In this document: positions 1 through 12,280 of the stretch, piece by piece
Layout of the letters: each line of letters opens with the position of its first letter
Numbering within the stretch: the first letter of the stretch is position 1
NCBI RefSeq assembly: GCF_963583255.1
Contig: NC_084808.1
Span: 10,811,501-10,875,500 of the forward strand
Direction: 5' to 3'
DNA from: Pyrus communis
Lineage: Eukaryota; Streptophyta; Magnoliopsida; Rosales; Rosaceae
Length of the DNA: 64,000 bases
The notes under the pieces: model-generated
The model's input: the letters and a program-made list of their open reading frames with translations, nothing else
The model's database searches: none
What the model was told of the DNA's origin: nothing
Translations under genes and position numbers: made by a program

Positions 1-144
1 TTTTTCTGATTAGCTTGGGTAACCATGACATACTGCTAGGTGTCACTCATGGTTTGTGGAAGCCCTAAACGTGTATAATCACTAAGGGGAGAATTGAAAA
101 TAAGTTTCAATTCACAATCAATATGAAGAGTTATAATCGCCCAC
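1..144. repeat. Older retroelement sequence, left of solo LTR
   Basis: This is the left flank of the solo LTR at 145-2384. It joins to 2385-3214 once that insertion is removed. The text resembles the 3' end of a plant Ty1-copia element (3' UTR or LTR), but I see no intact reading frame. The family is an inference from general resemblance only. Confidence 0.4.
140..144. repeat. Target-site duplication CCCAC (left)
   Basis: Perfect 5-bp match to 2385-2389. It marks the insertion site of the solo LTR. Confidence 0.85.
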
Positions 145-2384
145 TGATAGGAGCATATTCATGCGACTTAAATGGCTTGTTCTCGTACATTTACATTATG
201 TTTCTTTAATTATTTTAGTCCTTTATGCTTCTTTCGTGTGTTTTTAGGTTTACATGGCTAAGGAAGCAAAAAGATGCATTTTGGAGCATTTTGGAGCAAA
301 ATCGGACTTGGAATGGATAGCTTATGTTTGGAGCAAAAGGAATGGACGAAATTGAAGACCAACTTATCATCACCACATATCATTCATTTATCACTTAACA
401 TATCATTCATTTATCACTTATCATAACCATACACTTATCACTTATCATACTCATAATCATCTACACATTTCAACCATTTAAACACATGCATTTCAACTCA
501 CATGCACACCCACCTCTTTCCACCTAATCCACATGCTTTCACAACCTAATTCACATGCATTCCATCCTTTAATTCACCCACATGCCCCTTTAAATCATTC
601 AATCACACCATCACACATTCATCCTCCAACATTGCACTTGCACTTTGCCTTTCATCATTGCACAACAAATAAAGCCAACACATGCACCCATCACCTAACA
701 TAAATCCATTGTCGTGTATAACCTTGGCAATCCCATCTTTCCCCCTTGCACTTCCACATGCATTCCCTCTTTTCCTAGCTGTTTTTCCATCATTATTTCA
801 ACCTAACATTCACCCACATGCACCCTTTAAACAAACCCAAACATACAGCCACACAAACACCAACCCTTGCCGTGGCTTTCACATCTCCATTTCAGCACAC
901 TCCACATGCAATTCCAGCTTTCCCACCTAGCCACATTCACATGCATTCACTCATAATCATTCACCAAACTTGCAGCCACATTTCCACCTATTCCTAGCTG
1001 TCATGTTCCCTCTCATTTACCTATAAATAAGCATGCATTGCAGCCACAATTCATTGATTCCATTCACAACACAACACACAACACAAACACTTCCCCTTGC
1101 CGCAAATCCCCTTCCATTTCTACACCATTTCTTCTCCTCCATTGCAGCCACTCCAACCATTCCCCACTCCATTCCACATACACCTAAAGCCCTAAACATC
1201 TCCTTAGACCTTGTGCTACAACAACGAGGAAGAGAAGAGTGCCTAAACGTTCATACAATTCAAGTTTGAGTTGTTGGAATGTTTAGGTGTTTCTTTGATT
1301 TCAATGTTTAATTTCAATTCTTTTTGTTTTGTACGTATGAGGAATGGAAGAGAAGAGTGCCTAAACGTTCATACAATTCAAGTTTGAGTTGTTGGAATGT
1401 TTAGGTGTTTCTTTGATTTCAAAGTTATGAGGAACTAAACCCCCTTTAGCTAGGGGGTGATTCGAAACTATGTTTATATTTGCAATATGAATTGATTAAC
1501 TTTCGTTGGAATTTCATAAGTTGTGGATTCAATTTGTTTAACCTTTTGATTGATAACTTATTTATGAATGTTTATTAAGAATGCGCGCTTAATTTTCATG
1601 CATGAATATGACGCTAGAATATAAGTGAGTTTCACCTAATCGTTATGAACTTATATTCACAAGTAGTGGAGGTTGCTTATAAACAATCGCGTTAAATGAA
1701 TTCTTGGCACGAGTTTCATGCTCATCATAGTAACAAATGCCTCGTCAACACTTATAGTTTTCATAATGCTTAATGATCTTTGATTGTATCTTTATTGTGC
1801 TGTTCACGTAAATGACTTTTGGAGAATGTTGTGAATTGCGTTGCGCAAACCCATCCAATTCATTAACTTAAAGAAAACTTGACGGTTAATTTAAGCGGAC
1901 CTAATTAACCCGGAGTGTTGAGTTTCATAATTTATCGAAAGACCAACTGAGAATCAATCTTGTATGCAAGTGTAACATGTGTGGAGAAGAACCCCTTGGC
2001 TATTCCATCATTCATATTTTCATCACATTCATATTTACGTTTTGCCTTTAATTACAATTTGTGCATTTTAGTTAATTTCGTCAAATCAAACTCCCTCCCC
2101 ATATTTTGTTAAGTCTTAGCCATTTGATTTGTTTTAGTATTTTACGTTTGTTTAGTTTTGCATTCTTTGAGTTTAGTTTAATGTTTTAAACTTTATTTGA
2201 CGTTGTTTAGTTTTGCATTCTTTGAGTCTAGTATAGTGTTTTATATTGTGTTTTTACGTTTTTGAGTCAAATCCAAGTGATTAACAATCCCTCCTAATCC
2301 CCGGTCCAGAACGATCCCTACTTATACTTATACTACAATTGTCAAAAAGAGGGTTTAATTTGTGTGCGTATAAATCTCGCACCA
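145..2384 (+). mobile_element. Solo LTR, 2,240 bp
   Basis: The segment starts TGATAGGAGC and ends CGCACCA, so it has TG...CA ends. It is flanked on both sides by the same 5 bp, CCCAC (140-144 and 2385-2389), the target-site duplication of an LTR-retrotransposon. There is no gag or pol and no second LTR nearby, so it is what is left after recombination between the two LTRs of a full element. An LTR over 2 kb fits Ty3/Gypsy better than Copia. The short ORFs inside (for example 682-930 and 1033-1269) lie in CA-rich, low-complexity LTR sequence and are not genes. Strand is nominal. Confidence 0.85.
1228..1422. repeat. 118-bp-spaced direct duplication inside solo LTR
   Basis: A 77-bp segment beginning GGAAGAGAAGAGTGCC at 1228-1304 is repeated at 1346-1422, a spacing of 118 bp. 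It is a local duplication within the LTR and probably arose in the parent element. Confidence 0.8.
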
Positions 2385-2389
2385 CCCAC
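2385..2389. repeat. Target-site duplication CCCAC (right)
   Basis: Perfect match to 140-144. Confidence 0.85.
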
Positions 2390-3214
2390 TGCCTCGCTAA
2401 ATGGAACCTAATCAATCGTACACCGTGTAAGGTAGAGATTGAAGAAATAACGGAGATGAGGAAGGATAATTAAATGGTTTAATTATTTATGGCAAGGATT
2501 AATTAATATGATGATTAATCAAACGAATAAGTTCGTTTTAGACCTCGGGTTAGTTTTGGACCGCAAGGCCCAATTGGACTTGAATGTCAAGTCCAATAAC
2601 TCAAATTGTATGACAGCTTGAAAACACAAAGGGCTTGAAAGCCCTCTAAACCCTTAAGGCCAACCATATAGAGAAAGTGTAGTGAACTTGCTTTAATTGC
2701 AAGTTTGCCACTACATTATGAGGTGGTATAAAGGCAACTTTATAGTCATTTCATCCTTAAGATTTCTTTTGGAGAAAAGATAAGAACACAAGCTCCCTTT
2801 TCTCTCTAAGAGGCCGGCCACACTAGGAAGGTTTTACTATTATCTAAATCTTCCTAGGTCACTCATCTCCTCATCAAAGCTCTCCTTGGTGTGGAAAAAT
2901 TAGAGGTTCTCTATTTTGGGAACTTGGAGAATCCTTTCAACCATCATTCTCCAAGAAATCCATGGAGCTAAGAAGTAAGGAATGAAGGCCCTATCTCTTG
3001 GGTGATTAGCCTTTGCTTATGCAAAGAGGAATCAACAAAAGTATAATATTTCTCAACTCACTTTGTTCTTGAGTTGAGTCTTGGTTCACCCAACTACTAG
3101 GCTTTGAATTTCATGGGTTAAGTTTTGTTTTTGGGTGCATATAAGTATGATTCCACCTTTAATTGTTAATTGCATGCCATAGATGTTGCTCAAATGAACT
3201 TGTTTTCACAAATA
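2390..3214. repeat. Older LTR-like sequence, right of solo LTR
   Basis: Continuation of the sequence at 1-144. It is AT-rich and non-coding, and resembles the LTR and leader of a plant copia element (a region about 2790-3060 looks like LTR and 5' UTR text). It ends where copia reverse-transcriptase homology begins near 3215. I see no gene in it. Confidence 0.4.
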
Positions 3215-4035
3215 TTTCCTTCAATGTCGACCACATGAACCTCATCGAAACTCCTAAAGAGCTCGAAAGAATTGCCGCAAACCTGAAGTCAGAATTTGAG
3301 ATGAAAGATAGATTGTAGAGCCTAAAGTTCCTTATCTAAGAGTGATAGGTGCTTTATTGTACTTAGCTCAATTCACTAGACCCGACATCTCCTTCGCTGT
3401 AAATCTTTTGGCAAGATACAGTAATGCACCGACACGCAGACTGGACTGGTGTTAAAGACATCTTCCATTATCTTAAGGGTACTATAGATCTGGGCTTGTT
3501 TTATCCCTACGGATCCTCGAGTGATGCCACACCCCATTATCTTTATGTCAACACTGGTTACTTATTTGACTGCACAAGGCGCGTTCTCAAATAGGTTATG
3601 TCTTTACCGTTGAAGGCACCGCAATCTCTAGGAGGTCAACTAAACAGACCTTAGTTGGCACTTTGTCTAACCATGCTAAAATTCTCGCCTTACACAAAGT
3701 AACTCAGGAATGCTTTTGGCTGAGAGCAGTTATGGGCCATATTTGAAGCTCATGCGATCTTTACCCCGTCGTTGATGGTCCAACGACAATTTATGAAGAC
3801 AACATAACATGCAGTGAACAGCTCAAGAAGGTTACATCAACGGAGGCAACACCAAGCACCTTGTGTCGAAGTTCTTCTTCTCACATCAATATTAAGAGAA
3901 TCAGAAGATTAAAGTCATGCAAATTCGTTCTCAAGACAATCTGGCCGACCTCTTCACCAAATCACTACCGAAAGCGACTTTTCAGAAGCTTGTTCAAGGA
4001 ATAGGTATGCGTAAACTTTCTGAGTTGTAACATTG
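3215..4035 (+). pseudogene. Copia family A, RT end and RNase H (decayed)
   Basis: In broken frames this reads like the RT C-terminus and RNase H of the full element at 15941-23055. A VDHMNLIETPKELERI-like stretch near 3227 matches the region just after the RT active site, with the second catalytic Asp of YVDD replaced by His. Next come a [19 protein letters not shown] segment (about 3378) and the RNase H/tail motif NLADLFTKSLP (about 3940). Many stops and indels show it is dead. It is followed by the same 3' untranslated stretch seen in the full copy. Confidence 0.75.
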
Positions 4036-4690
4036 TTAGTTCTATTTAGAATTATGTCAAACTCAGAGGAAGTGTCATGAAGTATACTTGCTTAATCTTA
4101 ATGTACTCTTTTTCCCTACGATTAGAAGCATTTTTCCCACTAGGTTTTTGCTACCTAACAAGGTTTTGATAAGGGACCCACCTTGGGTTGATCATATCCC
4201 TTATGACGTCCAGTAGTGTTTCATTTGACTTTGCATTTTCTTATGCATTTTTCCTTAGACTATGAGGTTTTTTCCTACTTGGGTTTTACCATAGCCATTG
4301 GATTTTTTATGAGGCTTAGTTCAATATGCAAGTTCCTACTTTACTTTGAGACTAGCGTGTTCCCAGAATCAGTGCCGAGAAGTCGACTTTCTTAATTCTA
4401 CATGATGTTGAATCTACTTGAGTATTTACACACTCAAGAGTCAGTGATAAACTTTGTATTTAAGTGTGATTGTGTAAATCCTAGATTAGATTTTATTTTT
4501 GTTATTCTTCCCTATTAGGACTTGTATTGGAAAAGGATTCTTCCCTCTCTTATTTCTATAAATAAAGACACTGCGTAGGGAAAATAACAACATCCTCTAC
4601 ACAACCTTACAAACACATCTCTCTATTCTCTCTATGTGCCGTTGGCCCTCTCTCTCCCTTGTCAAATAAAATAAGCCACAACAAATTTCT
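4036..4690 (+). mobile_element. Copia family A 3' UTR and 3' LTR remnant
   Basis: About 400 bp of non-coding sequence after pol, including a segment around 4110-4170 also present next to the LTR of the minus-strand copy (16490-16580, reverse complement). It leads into an LTR-like stretch (about 4443-4690) with a TATA box, CTATAAATAAAG near 4556. The LTR boundary is approximate. Confidence 0.6.
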
Positions 4691-4999
4691 CTATTTTTTG
4701 GATAAACGATAGATTTGTTAGATTAGATGTTAGATTAGGGAGACGACAGGATTCGAACCTACACCGTAGTGCAAGGGCAACACTCCTCTCCGCCTATTAA
4801 AATAATAATTATTTCTAATGAGTTTGGTTGACCACATTAGTAAATTACATTGTTTTGGACAAGTGTAACATAATTACTTGGTGATTCTATACTATATTCA
4901 ACAGCTCAAAATTCAGTGCAAAACAAAATTATATTGTATTATACTTGGTAACCCTTTTGTTGGGACTAGGTAAATTGCTAATCAACAATAATATAAGTC
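4691..4999. other. Non-coding gap; possible SINE fragment
   Basis: No gene seen. Around 4751 the minus strand carries GGTTCGAATCC, a perfect tRNA B-box, in a short tRNA-like context. This could be a SINE fragment, but I cannot define its ends or a target-site duplication. Confidence 0.3.
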
Positions 5000-5440
5000 T
5001 CATAATAGATGGTATTATAGTATGTGTGGTTGTGTAACCATTAGTAGATTGTATTTTTATTTTTGAACAAATGATTTATCTACACTAAAGGGGAGAGGGT
5101 GAGTTTAGCCTCATAATGGGCTAGCAATAATGTGGTTCAAATTCGTCTTTGGCGAGAACTGAACCTAAGATCTCTCACTTACAAGTGAAAATGAATACCA
5201 CTAGACTGTAATACTAAGTGGCTAGTAGATTGTATTTAAGATACTAGAACATCTTATCCCTTTATAAGTGAATTACTTGCAAGCCAGTTATCTTATCCAG
5301 TTTACTATAAATAAAGACACAGGGGATGGGAAACAAGCATAACAGAAATTCATCAGCCCTTTTTCCCTCTCTGCCACACCCTCTCTATTCAGTAAAATAG
5401 GTTACAATACATTATTAACACGCTCCTAAAGTTACGCTAA
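5000..5440 (+). mobile_element. Copia family A 5' LTR, interrupted by a SINE
   Basis: Removing the SINE at 5057-5222 and one TSD copy gives a stretch resembling the LTR at 4443-4690: a GTG-TGATTGTGTAA-like block, then a TACTATAAATAAAGACAC TATA region near 5303. It ends near ATTAACACGCTC, as in other members. It is the 5' LTR of the decayed copy that runs to about 9040. Outer ends are approximate. Confidence 0.6.
5057..5222 (-). mobile_element. tRNA-derived SINE
   Basis: A 166-bp insertion flanked by a perfect 15-bp direct repeat, TAGTAGATTGTATTT (5042-5056 and 5223-5237). That is the length expected of LINE-machinery target duplications. On the minus strand it has an A-box-like TAGTGG (CAGTCTAGTGGTATTC) and a B-box-like GGTTCAGTTC, spaced as in a tRNA promoter, and ends in an A-rich tail (GTTCAAAAATAA). 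The head is tRNA-like. I recall similar repeats as common in Rosaceae genomes, but have not checked. Confidence 0.85.
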
Positions 5441-6791
5441 GGTATTGAAGGATATTTTATTACAAACACGTCCACAAGATTCATCATCGCATCCTATGTT
5501 CTTCTAAAACATGATCTTGATGTTGATATTTTTCAGTCTAATTGCATGAAACATTCACCATTGAGCATGAACACTAATTTTTATTACCAAGCTATATATT
5601 ATACTCAAATTATTGTTTGCAATAATATTACGTTACTACTATTATGATTTTGGTGAATTGAATCTATGTGAATAATCAACGAAAAGTGAAGAAAAAAACC
5701 CTAATCGAGTGGGCCAAGCTAAACTCGTGCCATGTCGAGCCGAGTCGCCGCCAAACCCATAATCCATTGGACCGAAACAACGTCATTCTTGCGTCATACC
5801 TAACCTTCGATCCCTACAACCACACCAATCTTCGGTGACTCTTGCAACTTACTCCGACAACTTACATTCATCCCTCATCTTGAAGGAAATGTTTCCATCA
5901 TGGAAACATGAGATTCTATATAAATCTTGCAAGGATTTGGGCTTTGAAATCATCTTTATAATGATTCTCACATTGAGAACTCTTTGTCACGAAAACAAAG
6001 GTTCCAACGAACTCCCTCCAACACCGTTTGTATTTGTGTCTGTGGACTGCTGCCTGCAACGCTTTTGGTTGAGGTTTCCCAACAAAACCCAAACCCAGCA
6101 TTGCTTGGCTTGGATCTCAGAAGGTTCACAACCTCATTTGGGCCTACAACTCGACAACCTATCCAATTTCTGAATTTGGGCTTGGTTTTTTATTTAGGCC
6201 TCCAGCCCATTTTTTTCTATACTAGACATGTCCAGAATGTGAAGAAAAAAAACATTTTTAATTCAGGGCCATATTTAATTTAGCCCATATAAAATCCTAA
6301 ACCCTATTTCGTAAGATTTGGTTTTAACTTTTCCTTTTTTTAGCCCATTTGGACCTGGGTTCTATCAACCCACCTATTCCCACTAGATGGCCTGTAGCCT
6401 AGCTGATTAAAATAATAATTTAAATTTGCGCCTAAAGTTCCACATTCTTTTAGGGCTGTCCCTTATACTTTCACACAAAGGGTCCCAAAGCTACCCACTT
6501 TTATTTGATTTTCAATTGCTTTATACCTATATATATATATATATATATTGTCTTGTCTATTTGCATTTGGTTGCATATACTATAAACCTAAAGTTTATAC
6601 ATTTGATTTGAATCTGAAGTTTCGAATAAAGTGTCATAGAAACCCGAATTTTTCATAAAACATACACCCATGGAACCCAAAGTTTTTCATGCTTAATTTA
6701 AACCAAAACATGTCTATAGAACCCAAATGTTCTATTTTTTTAATATGGATGTTTTTTTTTTCCCATAGTATTGACCACAATCTTCCTCATT
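5441..6791 (+). mobile_element. Copia family A leader (non-coding)
   Basis: Untranslated stretch between the 5' LTR and gag of the decayed copy. The full-length copy has a leader of similar size (about 1.3 kb, 21516-22850 on minus). It includes a short (TA)n at 6527-6551. The small ORFs at 5835-6611 overlap each other in several frames, have no recognisable domain and lie wholly in this leader, so I do not call a gene. Confidence 0.5.
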
Positions 6792-9040
6792 ATATTGCAA
6801 TAACATGCCGAACCTTAACAAGCTTGACTTTATCGATGTGGAAGTCTTTGGAAGAAATCATCTGAAGTGGGTCCAGCTCCACCTCACCACAAAGAGTTTC
6901 AAGACCATCATAGAAACAGAAATGAATAACTCGGTTGGCATCTTGACAAATCAAGCGTCATGATCTTACCTGAAGACATATGCACGACGCACTACAGATT
7001 GAGTACCACACTGAAGAGGATCCAAAAGCTTTATGGCTCACTCTGAAAGACCGTTTCATCATAAAATTAAAAAAAATTAAATAAAAAAGAAGAAGATGTT
7101 TTCTTACCTAAAGTAAGACACGACTGGCAACAGTTATATTCCCAAGATTTCAAGTCTATGAATGAATACAATTCAGAAGTTTGTCGACCAATCACTCCTC
7201 AAGAGGACTTGACTAAATATGATCTCTTGGAGAAATCCTATTCAAATTTCAATGCCACCAATATTGTCCTAAATCAACAATATAAGGCACAAAAATTACG
7301 AAGTTATCAGATTTGATCTCTGTCTTACTACTTGCTAAAAATTCAAACTAGCTTTTGATGAAGAATCATCAAGTTGTACATATTGGCTTAAACAATGCGC
7401 TTGAAGCATATGCAAACACATCTCGAGGCCCAAATGGGTGCAAAAAGTGTCAATGTTGTGGCAATGAGCCCAACAATAAACTAAAGGCTTAAGGTTGACA
7501 GAGCAGAGGCTCACCCAAGGTAGGAAATCCAACCCCAAAGTATGATTCCCTAGCTCCCAAGGCTTTCAACTTCATAAATAAGGGCAAAGAACCGCCACTA
7601 GAGAAGCAGATATGTGTTACTGCTGTGGTTCCCAGGATCATTGGTCCTGCCTTTGCAAGCTTCTGTTCACGTTGTTGCTGAGTACTATGCACGTTACAAA
7701 GCCATGAAAACTAACTTTGTTCAAGTGGATAATACCAAGGGTACTACTATGGAGATTTCTAATTTTCAAGAGGCATATGAATCGATGGAAGATTAGAACT
7801 TTTAGACATGGGCCAACTGTGGTCGAGTTCCCCCTAGTGGCCGAATTCCCCAAGCGAACGAACCCCACCCCACCCCTTATTTTAACTTTTTAGTTTAAGT
7901 TTCGAACAATTTTCCCTTGTTTTGGATTATTTGTTGGTGTTTGTTTTAAATTTTTGGATAATTACTTTAAAAATATTATTTCTCGAACGATTAATTGAAT
8001 GAATGAAATTAAAAATCTTCCATATGCATGTGAAAGATTCAATTAATTTACTTGTGGGGAAGTTAGTTGTCTGACAAATAGTGCAACTACGCACACCATC
8101 TTGGGTGAACACCACTATTTTACTAACTTCATGCCTAAAATTTCACATCTAACAAACCTTTTAGGCCTATCTAACCTGATTGAGGGGTATAGCACTGCCA
8201 ATATTATGTTGTCCAATAATACTGAATTAACCAAAGAGGCATTTTACTCAAACCATTCTGGAAGAACACTGTTGATCTCCAAAGATATTCGAGGTAGTAA
8301 TTATCACACTAAAACCACTTAAGAAAATGAAGTTGAATTTCTTTCATCACTTCATATGAATAGTCCCAAAAGCGTATTCCTAAAAAGATTGAGGGTCTTC
8401 CGAATGGTTTGTATGTTAGAACCATCGCGCCTCAGAGGCCTATAGGCCTTGCATTGAAAAAAGATGTTATGACATCGCTTGGGACATCTAGGAACTTCGA
8501 TAATACCCCACATCCTTAAAGCTACTCACGGGTATCTGCTTACCTCCAGTACACACATCTTTCTTGGTTGCGCTTCTTGCAAAGCTTGTTATTTGGGTAA
8601 ATTTATTACTCAACTATCTTCAAAAAAAGTTCGAAAATACCCTCCAACCTTTCTTCAGCAGATTCAAGAGGACAGTTGTGGGTTTATCCGACCAACCAGT
8701 GAACCATTTTGTTAATCATGGTGTTGGTTGATGCATTCAAACATTGGTCACATGTTTACTTACTCTCTACACGCAATGATGCATTAGGGAAACTCTTGGG
8801 ACAATTATTAAACTTAGGGCTCACCACCCTGATTATTCGATTAAGTAGATTCGACAAACTAATGGTGGAGAGTTTACGTTGTAGACTTCCGATGATTATT
8901 ACATGCCAGTTGGGATTAAAGTTGAACAACTTGTACCCCATGTTCACACCTAAAATGGCTTAGCAAAAACGTTCATTAAATGCCTCCAATTGATCACTTG
9001 AACCTTGGCCATCGCACCAAGCTTGTAAAATCTGCCTATG
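6792..9040 (+). pseudogene. Copia family A gag-protease-integrase (decayed)
   Basis: Gag starts near 6805 with NLNKLDF and resembles the gag at 21500 (minus). Around 8115-8320 the ORF beginning HHYFTNFMPKISHLTNLLGL matches the protease/GAG-pre-integrase segment of the full copy (HYFTNLIPKKAQLTTLSGS). Around 8540-8715 is the zinc-binding GCASCKACYLGK segment. Integrase similarity runs to about 9040, where it ends abruptly at plastid rRNA sequence. Stops and frameshifts occur throughout. RT and RNase H are missing. Confidence 0.75.
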
Positions 9041-9043
9041 GCT

Positions 9044-9260
9044 CAGCCGTGGTAATACAAATGATGAAAGCGTTATTCAGAATGATAGGGCGTAAATAGG
9101 TGGCTTTTTAAGTCCGCTGTCAAATCTCAAGGCTTAACCCTATGTAGGCGGTGAAAACTACCAAGCTGGAGTACGGTCAGGGCAAAGAGAAACCTGGTGA
9201 ATCGATGAAATGTGTAGAGATCGGAAAAAACTTCAACAACAAAATCACTCTACTAGGCTA
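9044..9260 (+). pseudogene. Decayed plastid 16S rRNA fragment (nuclear plastid DNA)
   Basis: About 217 bp track the central part of chloroplast 16S rRNA: CAGCCGTGGTAATAC (functional CAGCCGCGGTAATAC), GCGTTATTCAGAATGAT, GGTGGCTTTTTAAGTCCG, ACTACCAAGCTGGAGTACGG, and TGTGTAGAGATCGGAAAA. Most visible differences from the conserved plastid sequence are C-to-T or G-to-A, plus a short deletion near 9092. It is much shorter than the roughly 1.5-kb gene and is a dead fragment. The left edge abuts copia integrase sequence. Confidence 0.85.
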
Positions 9261-10359
9261 ATTAGCAAGGAGAAAATTGATACTTTTAACTTAAACTGAT
9301 TTTCACCGATCAGAGCATTTCGGAAATCCTCCCCACTCCTATACCAATGTTGAATGGTGGTATTACTTCCTAAAGTCAAGTTGTTGCGCTTGTGAAAATA
9401 ATGTGTGGGTCTTTGTAGTGATGTGCCGACACAAGCGGTTCTCTTTTAAGATATCCCCAAATGCAGAGTTTATACTCTATTTTTTGTAGCATCATAGTAG
9501 GAAGAACCATCGTATGAGATGCACCATCTAATTGAAAGAAAAAAAAAGCAATCTGCTTGGAAAAAATTAGGTCACAAGGTATTCGCCCTAATTAAATAAA
9601 AGTTATATCTTACAAAAAAGAAGGGAATCATATTCGTGAATAGATGAGCATTTGCAACCATTTACAAAGTTTGGGAGCCTCCAACCGTCCAACGTTTTTC
9701 GGCCTCACATCTTACGTATTCTCCTTAAATGCGGGCCCATTAGAATCATATAATTTGTAGGTTGAACCGTTTTGGAGGCTCAAAGTCAAAAGTTGGTATC
9801 CTTTATCTCCTTCCACAAAAAATAAACAAAAAGTTGCCCACATATTAAAAATGGCAAGAAATTCATTGACCACAATTAAAACAATGTGCATAAATATGAT
9901 TAGTTGGGGGTGGGATGGGATTATTATTATACTAACAAAAGAAGAATAACAAGAATAATTGATTGCTTTACAAATCTAATGAATTATGACCATACAATGA
10001 GGACAAACAAAATTCTTCAATTTGTTAGACAAATTGATTGATAGAGATTATTGACCTAAACTTTTAACAATCGAAGGTCTATGATCACTAGTTTGGTATG
10101 GTATATACTCAACTCAAACACTAAAATGCTTTTCTTCTTTTGAAACTTTACATTTGCTTCGAGCCTCTCGTCTTTCGCCAATTTCAGACAAATCCGTCAA
10201 CCATGCGTTTTAGACAACTCCGTCAGCCGTCCATTTTAGACAATTCGTGTTTCACCAGTTTGAGGCCACAATAACACCAAGTTAAAAACTGAAGAGACAA
10301 TACCTCTTTGTATATCCTTGAACTCCACTGCCAGCATTACATCCCAATAAGTTTTTTTT
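9261..10359. other. Unassigned non-coding sequence
   Basis: AT-rich, with no convincing coding frame, terminal repeats or RNA gene. It separates the plastid fragment from the 3' end of the SET-domain pseudogene. Confidence 0.5.
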
Positions 10360-12259
10360 TCTGCGAAAAACGGAAAAAAAGAAGATACATGCTCGTCTCA
10401 GCAAAGGAAAGTTTCTGTTGCAAAGCCGTAGAAGGTAACTAGATGACAACTGGAGAAATTTCCATAACGTAAGGCTGTAAGACAGCATTCTTGTCCTGCG
10501 CTGCAGGATCTACTCTGCCATAGTTTACTATATGTGGGCATAGCTGCTATAAGGAATAAAACAAAAGCATGATCGTGGGATACCAAAACAATGAGAACGA
10601 CTAAAAAATAGTTGTTAAATGGTATGAACCATCATGAGCACTTTTTATTTAAAATCAAATATGACCATCAATGAACATTCTGTCTAGGAGTGTGGCAACC
10701 AATTCACAAAAGTATATTGGCTAGATGGTTATAATCAGTTGCCGGTAGCGATTCTTTCCATGGATATCAACCAATAAGTGATTCAGTTTCCAACTTCAAA
10801 CAACTTAAGATTGAGGTTTCTCAGCAGTGAATGCAACTACATTTTAAACTTTTAGTTTATTTAAAAAAAATCAGGACATCAAGGTGGGGGTAAAAGGAAG
10901 GGGTGACATACCGAATGGTTCAGAAAGCCAGCAATAGGAATCAAGCATGTTCTTAGCTTTCCATCTGGAAACTTGATTTTCATGCTATTTGAGTACCACA
11001 GTTCACATGCCCACAAGAATTGCTCCCATGTATAAAGCTCCAGCAGAAAGATATCAGGATGCTCATTGCACAGTGCAGGGAAGAGCTTATCATATTCAGC
11101 AAGCAAATGCTGAGACAAGAAAAGGGAGTTAAATGATAAATTTTTAATTAGTGGGATGCTTTTCCCTTAAATAAATACTATGGTATGAGAAAGTTATCTA
11201 TCACGATATCCTATCAGAAACATAGAGAATGAATAATAAAAAGAACAAAAAGGATACAGATACAACATTCCATTCTTTAAGTAATATAAAAATGAGAGAT
11301 CAAATACTGCAATGGCAGCTGGAAAGATATTGGCTGGAGGTTCAATAACACTAGTCCGTCCCGTCTTTCAAGAATCCTCCCAAGGTTTCTCCCTACACCT
11401 GATTTGGGCATCTCCATGTTCTGCACCCCTAAATAGAACAAATACATCGGCCCTGCCCATCAGACGCCCATTTACCCCTGGAACATGGTAAAGTCAGGGA
11501 AAAGCCGTAAGGTTGGGTCAGACCTTTTTCTCACTGCAGATTTGTTATTGGGAAGCATTGTATCTTGCAGAGAACTTGCAAAAGTAACACACAGGATAAC
11601 TCAAGAAAGAAAACAAACAAAACTAGCCCTACTTATAAGTCGGAAAGACAAAAAACAAGCAGCATTGCCAGCAGACAAGAATGTGAACTTCAACATTCCC
11701 CAAGAAGTAAACAGACAACAAAGAAGAGTTAATTAGGAGTGCGGCCACTGAACAGTGTACCAGGTTTTTAGAATCCAAGTAGATTACAAATAGTGACTGT
11801 CAAAAATGTATACTAAATGAGGTGATTTTTGTTGGACAGGGTTGAATATCATTGTCATCCTGATCTCCCATTTACAAGTGACCACCCATTCTTATATGCA
11901 TGAATCATGCAACAGTATGGACAAATTTTGTCTATAACTGAAAAAAGAGGTCATAAATGTCAAAAAAGGTAATCTAATAACCTGTTTTGCTTGTGTTATC
12001 TCATCCAACAGCACAGTTCCACCCAAAACCATCATCACGTTGGCTCCAAAACTCAACCCTGCAGCATTTAGGGAAGAAAGATTAAGAAATAAAGGAAAAA
12101 ATAAATTAAAACAAACAAATCACTGTAATAATACCAGAAATGGTCCTCCACCAATACACCAAATATGCATACTTATTTTATATGGTGTAATACTAAATAA
12201 CTTCACCTAATTCTTTATCTATACAAATAAAAATGGACAAGAATTTTTTCTGCACAACA

Positions 12260-12280
12260 CCCCCCCCCCCCCCCCCCCCC
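12260..12280. repeat. Poly-C run (21 C)
   Basis: Uninterrupted run of 21 C in an intron of the SET-domain pseudogene. Length may be uncertain in the assembly. Confidence 0.8.

Noticed and set aside
5835..6611. Several overlapping ORFs of 60-112 aa
   Set aside because: They overlap in different frames in the leader of a decayed copia, with no domain.
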